Assembly (NCBI GenBank): GCA_934876235.1
Contig: CAKXKM010000052.1
Coordinates: 1,930 to 13,854 of the forward strand
DNA: 11,925 bases
Direction of reading: 5' to 3'
Source of the DNA: Collinsella sp. AF02-46-1
Lineage (GTDB): Bacteria; Actinomycetota; Coriobacteriia; Coriobacteriales; Coriobacteriaceae
Shown here: positions 6,820 to 11,925 of the stretch, in pieces
Numbering within the stretch: the first letter of the stretch is position 1
Layout: every line of letters starts with the position of its first letter
Notes under the pieces: generated by a model
Seen by the model: only the letters and a program-made list of their open reading frames with translations
Database searches by the model: none
Told to the model about the DNA's origin: nothing
Made by a program: the position numbers and the translations under genes

Positions 6820-7998
6820 ATGAACGTACTTGTTGTCAACGCCGGCAGCTCGAGCCTTAAATATCAGCTTTTGGATACCGATACCCGCGAGGTTTTCGCC
6901 AAGGGCAACTGCGAGCGTATCGGCTCGGAGATGGGCATCTTTGGCCACTCCGAGAACGGTGGTGCCAAGCAGACCGAGGAGATTCCTTTTCCCGATCATC
7001 GCTGCGCCATTGCGCGCGTGCTCGAGGAGCTCGAGAAGACCGACTTTACGATCGATGGCATCGGCCACCGTATCGTTCAGGGTGGCTGGCACTTCGATGA
7101 TTCCGCGGTCGTCGACGATGAGGTCATGGCTAAGATCCTTGAGGTGGCCCCGCTCGCCCCGCTGCACAATTACGGCGAGGCCGCGGCAATCGAATATTGC
7201 CGCGAGAAGTATCCGGAGCTGCCCAACGTGGCCGTCTTCGACACCTCGTTCCACATGACCATGCCCGAGGTCGCCTACACCTACGCCCTGCCCAAGGACG
7301 TGTGCGACAAGTACCACGTGCGCAAGTACGGCGCCCACGGTACGAGCCACCGCTACGAGTGGATGATGGCCAAAGAGATCCTGGGCTCGCGCTGCCACCG
7401 CCTGCTCTCGTGCCATTTGGGCAACGGCGCCTCGCTTGCCGCCATCGAGGACGGCGTCTGCCGCGATACCACGATGGGCCTCACGCCGCTTGACGGCCTG
7501 ATGATGGGAACCCGCTGCGGCTCCATCGACCCTGCTACCGTGTGCTACCTGCAGCGCGAGGGCGGCTACAGCTACCAGGAAGTCGACGACATGATGAACA
7601 AGCAGTCCGGTCTGCTTGCCATCTCGGGTATCTCCAACGATGCCCGTGACATCCGTACGCGCGCTTCCGAGGGTGACGAGCGCTGCCTGCTCGCCTTCGA
7701 TATGTTCGCATACAAGGCCATGCAGCAGGCCGGTTCCATGATTGCCTCCATGGCGGGCGTGGACACCATTACCTTTACCGCCGGCATCGGCGAGAATGAC
7801 TGGTCGATCCGCAAGGCCTTCTGCGACTGCTTTGAGTGGCTGGGCGTACGCATCGACAACAACAAGAACCGCGAGGCCGTGGGCAACGGTCCGCAGGTCA
7901 TCAGCGCCGCCGGCTCTTCCGTCACGGTCATGGTCATCCCCACCGACGAGGAATACATGATCGCCCACGACGTCGAGCGCCTGACCAAGAACAACTAA
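6820..7998 (+). CDS. ackA: Acetate kinase, second copy
   Basis: A second complete acetate kinase, again 392 residues, with the same gene architecture as the copy upstream. NAGSSSLK (7-14) is the canonical start motif with Ser12. R84 (GHRIVQGG), H116 (APLHN), D141 (FDTSFHMTMP), H173 and H177 (AHGTSH), MGTRCGSIDPA and TDEE near the end are all present, so the active site looks intact and closer to the family consensus than in the first copy. Like the first copy it has Gln in GHRIVQGG, where His is common. AAAGGAG at 6809-6815 lies 4 nt before ATG 6820. A separate AT-rich upstream region and its own terminator imply independent expression. It converges with pta, whose product makes the acetyl phosphate used by the kinase. 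It could also accept propionate, as many family members do; sequence alone does not settle this. Confidence 0.93.
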   Translation: MNVLVVNAGSSSLKYQLLDTDTREVFAKGNCERIGSEMGIFGHSENGGAKQTEEIPFPDHRCAIARVLEELEKTDFTIDGIGHRIVQGGWHFDDSAVVDDEVMAKILEVAPLAPLHNYGEAAAIEYCREKYPELPNVAVFDTSFHMTMPEVAYTYALPKDVCDKYHVRKYGAHGTSHRYEWMMAKEILGSRCHRLLSCHLGNGASLAAIEDGVCRDTTMGLTPLDGLMMGTRCGSIDPATVCYLQREGGYSYQEVDDMMNKQSGLLAISGISNDARDIRTRASEGDERCLLAFDMFAYKAMQQAGSMIASMAGVDTITFTAGIGENDWSIRKAFCDCFEWLGVRIDNNKNREAVGNGPQVISAAGSSVTVMVIPTDEEYMIAHDVERLTKNN

Positions 7999-8018
7999 CG
8001 TATTCGTCTGTAATTGAC

Positions 8019-8056
8019 AAAAAGGCCTCCAGAGCAACAGCTCCGGAGGCCTTTTT
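8019..8056. terminator. Bidirectional intrinsic terminator between ackA and pta
   Basis: A perfect 12-bp stem (8019-8030 with 8045-8056, AAAAAGGCCTCC and its complement) continues after one mismatch into 4 more pairs around an AACA loop. It ends in five T on both strands, so it can stop transcripts from the second acetate kinase gene (20 nt after its stop) and also those coming from pta on the other strand. Confidence 0.85.
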
Positions 8057-8204
8057 ACTAGCAGGTGGAAATTCCAGTCCCAAAGTGATCATCGCCGGCA
8101 ACGCCTGCGCTCCCAACAACGGCACTCAATCATTCAGATTCCCCGCCCCAGCTCGTAGCCAAGCCGCCGTCCACTTCAGATGCCCTGATTGCAACGTAGC
8201 GGCA
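8057..8204. other. Intergenic stretch without a convincing gene
   Basis: Between the bidirectional terminator and the long palindrome there are 148 nt in which I find no supported gene. Frames remain open in places on both strands, but none has a ribosome binding site with a plausible start, and none resembles a known family. If this region is transcribed, it is as part of the 3' untranslated region of pta. Confidence 0.5.
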
Positions 8205-8331
8205 GGGACCCAACAGGGTAAAGCTCTGAAAACTTTCCGCAGGACGCATGAACCCCCCGCCGCACGAAGTGCGCAGCGGGGGTTTCATGCATGTCCGAGG
8301 ACGTTTTCAGAGCTTTACCCTGTAGGGTCCC
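8205..8331. repeat. Long near-perfect palindrome between ackA and pta
   Basis: The outer arms 8205-8233 and 8303-8331 (29 nt each) are reverse complements at 28 of 29 positions. Inside, GGAC and GCATGAA at 8242-8252 pair with their complements near 8285-8295 with a 2-nt bulge, CCCCCGC pairs with GCGGGGG, and CAC-GAA-GTG closes the tip. The whole 127-nt unit can fold into one hairpin with a single internal loop near the middle. It starts 15 nt beyond the pta stop codon on that gene's 3' side. There is no T-run and no ORF, and transposase-type features are lacking. It may be a REP-like or MITE-like element, or a stabilising 3' structure for pta mRNA. Confidence 0.85.
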
Positions 8332-8346
8332 GAGGGGATACGTCCG

Positions 8347-9327
8347 CTATTCAGCCATCTGAGCCTGGACGGCGGTGATGGCCACGACACCCACGATGTC
8401 GTCGGCAGAGCAGCCGCGCGACAGGTCGTTGACCGGCTTGGCGATGCCCTGCAGGATGGGGCCGTAGGCGTCAGCGCCAGCGAAGCGCTGGACCAGCTTG
8501 TAGCCGATGTTGCCTGCCTCGAGGTCGGGGAACACGAGCACGTTGGCCTTACCGGCGACGGAGGAGCCGGGAGCCTTGAGCTGGGCGACGGTGGGGACGA
8601 TAGCGGCATCGAGCTGCAGGTCGCCGTCGATGGCGAGCTCGGGAGCCTTCTCCTTGCAGAACTTCACGGCCTCCTGGACCTTCTTGGCGACCTCGCCACC
8701 GGCGGAGCCCATGGTGGAGTAGGAGAGCATGGCCACGTGCGGCTCAACATTGCCCATGAAGGTGGACCAGGAGTGGGCCGAGGCGATGGCGATCTCGGAG
8801 AGCTCGTCGGAGGACGGGTTGATGTTGAGGCCGCAGTCGGCGAAGATCAGCGTGCCGTCGGTACCGAACTGCGGGGTGTCGGTGCACATCACGAAGAAGG
8901 CCGAGACCAGCTTGGTGCCCGGAGCGGTCTTGAGGATCTGCAGCGCGGGGCGCAGGGTGTCGGCGGTGGAGTGACAGGCACCGGAGACCAGGCCGTCGGC
9001 GTCGCCCATCTTGACCATCATGGTGCCAAAGTAGGTGGCGTCCATCACCTGGGCGCGAGCCTGCTCGATGGTAACGCCCTTCTTGGCGCGGAGCTCGGCA
9101 AACTTCTGCGCGTACTCCTCGTGCTTCTCGGCGTTGCGCGGATCGATGACGGTGGCGCCGGGGACGTTGATCTCGTTGGGATCGCCCAGGATGACGATGT
9201 TGGACAGGCCCTCCTCGATGATTTTGTTTGCCGCGACGATGGTACGCGGATCCTCGCCCTCGGGCAGGACGATGGTCTTAAGGTCGGCCTTGGCGGCAGA
9301 CTTCATACGGTTTAGGAAATCGCTCAT
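8347..9327 (-). CDS. pta: Phosphate acetyltransferase
   Basis: A 326-residue phosphotransacetylase of the short, single-unit type without the N-terminal P-loop/DRTGG domains of the long enterobacterial form. It interconverts acetyl-CoA + phosphate with acetyl phosphate + CoA in the cytoplasm, supplying the acetate kinases encoded alongside. Family blocks are clear: IVLPEGEDPRT near the start, DADGLVSGACHSTADTLRPA (about 108-127), FADCGLNINPS (about 163-173), MLSYSTMGSAGG, and the C-terminal PVNDLSRGCSADDIVG, whose S303 and R304 match the catalytic Ser-Arg pair of the family. AAGGAG (complement of 9332-9337) stands 4 nt before the ATG. Its promoter must lie in the region shared with glf, and its 3' end faces the second acetate kinase gene. 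Confidence 0.95.
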   Translation of the reverse strand: MSDFLNRMKSAAKADLKTIVLPEGEDPRTIVAANKIIEEGLSNIVILGDPNEINVPGATVIDPRNAEKHEEYAQKFAELRAKKGVTIEQARAQVMDATYFGTMMVKMGDADGLVSGACHSTADTLRPALQILKTAPGTKLVSAFFVMCTDTPQFGTDGTLIFADCGLNINPSSDELSEIAIASAHSWSTFMGNVEPHVAMLSYSTMGSAGGEVAKKVQEAVKFCKEKAPELAIDGDLQLDAAIVPTVAQLKAPGSSVAGKANVLVFPDLEAGNIGYKLVQRFAGADAYGPILQGIAKPVNDLSRGCSADDIVGVVAITAVQAQMAE

Positions 9328-9379
9328 GATACTCCTTACAAGCGTTTCGCTAAGCTCCAGGCCCTCGGCTGTACACGAA

Positions 9380-9402
9380 TAAACCCGCTGCTAGCGGGTT
9401 TA
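9380..9402. promoter_or_regulatory. Perfect hairpin in the pta leader
   Basis: A perfect 10-bp inverted repeat, TAAACCCGCT 9380-9389 and AGCGGGTTTA 9393-9402, with a 3-nt loop. It lies 53 nt upstream of the pta start, in what would be the 5' leader if transcription starts near the - strand TATAAT at 9455-9460. Neither side has a long T-run (GGGTTTATTCG on the pta-sense strand), so it could be a weak attenuator, a leader structure, or a terminator shielding the two divergent units. Confidence 0.5.
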
Positions 9403-9454
9403 CCTTTCAATAATGTACGCCGCGGTGCTTGAGCTTTCCTTGTGTGGCAAGCTC

Positions 9455-9460
9455 ATTATA
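9455..9460 (-). promoter_or_regulatory. Candidate -10 box for pta
   Basis: TATAAT read on the - strand, 128 nt upstream of the pta start and facing the + strand TATAAT at 9475-9480. No strong -35 hexamer is visible at the right distance. The assignment rests on the perfect -10 hexamer and on the need for a promoter here. Confidence 0.4.
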
Positions 9461-9474
9461 GGACGCATTAGCGC

Positions 9475-9480
9475 TATAAT
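9475..9480 (+). promoter_or_regulatory. Candidate -10 box for glf
   Basis: Perfect TATAAT 79 nt upstream of the glf start. It forms the right end of an imperfect palindrome (ATTAGCGCTATAAT, 9467-9480), so a regulator binding there would cover the promoter. No good -35 hexamer is seen 16-18 nt upstream. Confidence 0.45.
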
Positions 9481-9496
9481 CGCTCTGATAAATATG

Positions 9497-9545
9497 TCTC
9501 GACGTATGTTCGAGAAAAAGCCCAGTTAAAAAGCGTGTGGCTTTT
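9497..9545 (+). promoter_or_regulatory. Structured 5' leader of glf with two hairpins
   Basis: TCTCGA 9497-9502 pairs with TCGAGA 9510-9515. Directly after it, AAAAGCC 9516-9522 can pair with GGCTTTT 9539-9545. A second left arm, AAAAGC 9529-9534, can pair with the same GCTTTT instead, making a tighter hairpin with a 5-nt loop. The shared right arm ends 3 nt before the AAGGAG of glf. Mutually exclusive folds at this spot could affect translation or early termination; no known riboswitch class is recognised. Confidence 0.35.
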
Positions 9546-9559
9546 GACAAGGAGTATCG

Positions 9560-10762
9560 ATGCAGATTACCTCAGGCCTGCCTGAAGGCTTTAATGCCGG
9601 TGCGTACGACATGATCGTTGTCGGCGCCGGTTATGCCGGTGCCGTTTGCGCCCGCCGTCTTGCCGAAACTATCGGCTATCGTGTTGCCGTTTTGGAGCGT
9701 CGCGGCCACATCGCGGGTAATGCCTACGACTGCACTGACGAGGCCGGAATCCTGGTCCACGAGTACGGTCCGCACATCTATCACACTTTTAATGAGCGCG
9801 TCCATAACTTCCTGTCGCGCTTTACCAAGTGGACGGACTACCAGCACAAGGTGCTCGCCAACATCAACGGTACCCTTATGCCCGTGCCCTTTAACCATGC
9901 GAGCCTTAAGCTTGCCTTTGGCGATGCGCGCGGCGAGGAACTGTACCAAAAGCTCGTGGAGACCTTTGGCAAGGACGTCAAGGTGCCCATTATGGAGCTG
10001 CGCAAGAAGAACGACCCGGATCTTGCCGAGGTCGCCGATTATGTCTATGAGAACGTCTTTTTGCATTACACCATGAAGCAGTGGGGCCAGACGCCCGACC
10101 AGATCGACCCCTCGATCACCGGCCGCGTCCCCGTCTTTGTGGGCGATGACGATCGCTACTTCCCGCAGGCTCCTTTCCAGGGCATGCCGCAGGACGGCTA
10201 TACCGCGCTGTTCGAGCATATGCTCGATCACGATCTGATCGACGTATTCTGTGACGTAGACGCCCGTGACCTCTTTGAAATCGACGAGACCACCGTCAAG
10301 ATCGACGGCAAGGTCTATGGTGGCGAGATCGTCTACACCGGTCCACTCGACGAGCTGTTCAACCTCGACCTGGGCGCGCTGCCGTACCGCACGCTCGATA
10401 TGAAGTTCGAGACGCTCAATATGGATCAGTTCCAGCCCGTGGGCACCGTCAACTACACCACGAGCGAGGACTATACGCGCATCACCGAGTTCAAGAACAT
10501 GACTGGTCAGGTCCTGCCCGGCAAGACCACCATCATGAAGGAGTACTCCAAGGCCTTTACGCCCGGCTCGGGCGAGACGCCGTACTACGCTATCCTGGAG
10601 CCCGAGAACCGTGAGCTCTACGAGCGCTATCTTGAGCGCGTCCAGAACCTGACGAACTTCCACCCGGTGGGTCGTCTGGCCGAGTATCGTTACTACGATA
10701 TGGACGCCGTGACCAATTCTGCCCTCGATCTTTCGGATGAGATTATCGCCTGCCATGCATAA
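9560..10762 (+). CDS. glf: UDP-galactopyranose mutase
   Basis: A 400-residue flavoenzyme that converts UDP-galactopyranose to UDP-galactofuranose, the donor for galactofuranose units of cell-surface glycans. The Rossmann FAD motif GAGYAG sits at 22-27 after a 15-residue leader, with E46 as likely ribose ligand and GNAYD (53-57) next. YGPHIYHT (69-76), MPVPFN (107-112), GRVPVF, YFPQAPFQGMPQDGYT and YTGPLDELF follow in family order. The C-terminal GRLAEYRYYDMD block completes the FAD site. Length is normal for the family, and no key block is missing. AAGGAG at 9549-9554 fixes the start at 9560. The next gene, a glycosyltransferase, overlaps its stop codon, pointing to one operon for a galactofuranose-containing polysaccharide. 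Confidence 0.95.
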   Translation: MQITSGLPEGFNAGAYDMIVVGAGYAGAVCARRLAETIGYRVAVLERRGHIAGNAYDCTDEAGILVHEYGPHIYHTFNERVHNFLSRFTKWTDYQHKVLANINGTLMPVPFNHASLKLAFGDARGEELYQKLVETFGKDVKVPIMELRKKNDPDLAEVADYVYENVFLHYTMKQWGQTPDQIDPSITGRVPVFVGDDDRYFPQAPFQGMPQDGYTALFEHMLDHDLIDVFCDVDARDLFEIDETTVKIDGKVYGGEIVYTGPLDELFNLDLGALPYRTLDMKFETLNMDQFQPVGTVNYTTSEDYTRITEFKNMTGQVLPGKTTIMKEYSKAFTPGSGETPYYAILEPENRELYERYLERVQNLTNFHPVGRLAEYRYYDMDAVTNSALDLSDEIIACHA

Positions 10763-11786
10763 AGTCATAACATTCGGTATTCCCTCGTATAGCGCCGCCA
10801 AGGACATGGACCATTGCATCACCTCCATCTTGGAGGGGAGCAATTACGCCACCGATATCGAGATTATCGTGGTGGACGACGGCTCCAAGGACGAGACGGC
10901 CGCCAAGGCCGACGAGTGGGAGGCCCGTTATCCTGGAATCATCCGCGCGGTGCACCAGGAGAATGGCGGCCACGGTATTGCCGTCCTTTCGGGTCTGCGT
11001 GAGGCGCAGGGCACCTACTACAAGGTTGTCGACTCGGACGACTGGCTCGACGGTGCGGCGCTTTCGACCATGCTGTCGATTCTGCGTGGCTTTGAGGAGC
11101 GCGACCAGCGCGTCGACCTGTTTATCTCGAACTACGTGTACGAGAAGGTTTATGAGGGCACGCATACCGCTATTGGCTACAAGTTTGCCCTGCCGCGCAA
11201 AAAGATTTTCTCTTGGGACCAGATCGGGCATTTCCGTCCCGATCAGAACCTGCTTATGCACAGCCTGTGCTATCGCACCGATGTACTGCGCGAGTCCAAT
11301 CTGCCTATGCCGGCACACACGTTCTACGTGGATAATATCTACGCATACGTGCCGCTGCCGCGCTGCAAGACCATGTACTACGCTGACATCGACCTCTATC
11401 GCTACTTTATCGGTCGCGAGGGCCAGAGCGTCAATGAGGCCACGATGGTCAAGCGCCTGGGTCAGCAGTTCCGCGTAACGCGCATCATGATGGAATCGTT
11501 CCACCTGTACCAGGACGTTGAGTCCTCGCGTCTGCGTTCGTACATGATGGGCTACTTCACCATGATGATGGCGATTTGCTCGGTGCTCACCAAGCTTTCT
11601 GAGGAAGATTGTGCCGATGAGCGCCTGAAGACGCTGTGGAAGGACTTGAAGGAGTACGACGAGCGCATGTATCGTCGCGCCCGCTACGGCGTGGTCGGAT
11701 TCTTTACCAACCTGCATGGACGGGCCGGAGACAAAACCACACTCGGCCTATACCATCTTGCCTCAAAGATCTTCAAATTCAACTAG
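10755..11786 (+). CDS. Family 2 glycosyltransferase
   Basis: A 343-residue GT-A fold glycosyltransferase of family GT2. VITFGIPSYS (4-13) is the first strand of the nucleotide-binding fold, IIVVDDGSKDET (37-48) binds the nucleotide, QENGGHG (68-74) is the usual follow-up motif, and DSDDW (93-97) carries the metal-binding DXD. The C-terminal third is variable and likely sets acceptor choice. No membrane helices are evident, so it probably acts at the inner face of the membrane. ATG 10755 overlaps the glf stop by 8 nt; ATG 10737 is also in frame and would add six residues. I prefer 10755 because the conserved fold begins right after it; neither start has a strong ribosome binding site, as expected under translational coupling. 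Donor and acceptor cannot be read from the sequence; a galactofuranosyl or related transfer is inferred from the neighbour. Confidence 0.9.
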   Translation: MHKVITFGIPSYSAAKDMDHCITSILEGSNYATDIEIIVVDDGSKDETAAKADEWEARYPGIIRAVHQENGGHGIAVLSGLREAQGTYYKVVDSDDWLDGAALSTMLSILRGFEERDQRVDLFISNYVYEKVYEGTHTAIGYKFALPRKKIFSWDQIGHFRPDQNLLMHSLCYRTDVLRESNLPMPAHTFYVDNIYAYVPLPRCKTMYYADIDLYRYFIGREGQSVNEATMVKRLGQQFRVTRIMMESFHLYQDVESSRLRSYMMGYFTMMMAICSVLTKLSEEDCADERLKTLWKDLKEYDERMYRRARYGVVGFFTNLHGRAGDKTTLGLYHLASKIFKFN

Positions 11787-11821
11787 CTGCTGAGTAATCG
11801 CTGCTGATAGGTTGACTGGGC

Positions 11822-11925
11822 CCCTTGGCCTTTAGTTTGCTACTGCGAACAGTCCTGCTCGCACGGAAAGCACATTAAGTGCTTTCCGGCTCGTGCGGAA
11901 CTTGTATCAAACTAAAGGCCAAGGG
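11822..11925. repeat. Long palindrome at the window end, after the glycosyltransferase gene
   Basis: The outer arms 11822-11839 and 11908-11925 are perfect 18-nt reverse complements, and the right arm runs to the last base of the window, so the element may extend further. Inside, CGGAAAGCAC 11864-11873 and GTGCTTTCCG 11879-11888 form a perfect 10-bp tip around an ATTAA loop. The stretches between pair only partly. It starts 36 nt after the glycosyltransferase stop. It resembles in size and build the 127-nt palindrome near pta, but the arm sequences differ. A role as transcript end or a small palindromic repeat family is possible. Confidence 0.8.

Noticed and set aside
6733..8037. A 434-codon open frame on the - strand opposite the second acetate kinase
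   Set aside because: Same antisense effect as in the first copy; no family motif and no fitting ribosome binding site, while the + strand shows a full acetate kinase.
8205..8331. Palindrome as a CRISPR repeat or as terminal inverted repeats of an insertion sequence
   Set aside because: There is only one unit with no regularly spaced copies, and the arms enclose no ORF that could be a transposase.
7836..8378. A 180-codon + strand frame running from the second kinase through the terminator and palindrome
   Set aside because: It overlaps the kinase in another frame, crosses a strong terminator and the palindrome, and its product resembles no family.
9572..10843. A 423-codon open frame on the - strand opposite glf
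   Set aside because: Antisense shadow of a clear UDP-galactopyranose mutase; the protein has no recognisable domain.

Overview
The window reads as chromosomal DNA of a GC-rich, Gram-positive-type bacterium. Shine-Dalgarno sites are strong (AAGGAG, GGAGG), coding is dense, and the core genes favour G or C at third codon positions. The gene set (exonuclease VII, HIT protein, acetate kinase and phosphate acetyltransferase, UDP-galactopyranose mutase) suits a fermentative gut actinobacterium of the Coriobacteriia, and Collinsella or a close relative is my best guess. That placement rests on recalled gene style, not on a marker gene.

Positions 1-3144 hold housekeeping genes on the + strand: the tail of an unrecognised gene, a YugP-type membrane zinc metallopeptidase, then xseA-xseB (both subunits of exonuclease VII) and a HIT-family nucleotide hydrolase. 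Positions 3186-5356 hold a LysR-type regulator followed by a 12-TM-type MFS transporter. This pair looks more AT-rich than its flanks and is closed by a strong terminator, so it reads as an accessory cassette inserted between core genes.

Positions 5477-9327 are an acetate-metabolism block. Two complete acetate kinase genes of identical length (392 aa, about 60% identical by hand count) lie in tandem, each with its own ribosome binding site and terminator. A short-form phosphate acetyltransferase gene converges on them from the - strand. Together Pta and AckA turn acetyl-CoA into acetate with ATP gain, or run in reverse. Between the second kinase and pta lies a 127-nt near-perfect palindrome.

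Positions 9328-9559 are a divergent promoter region with two facing TATAAT boxes, a leader hairpin on the pta side and two leader hairpins on the glf side. From 9560, glf (UDP-galactopyranose mutase) overlaps a family 2 glycosyltransferase, the likely start of a galactofuranose-containing cell-surface glycan operon. The window ends in a second long palindrome directly after the glycosyltransferase.

I see no tRNA, rRNA, CRISPR array, transposase or phage gene, and no clear novel multi-gene system. The most unusual items are the tandem divergent acetate kinases and the two long intergenic palindromes.
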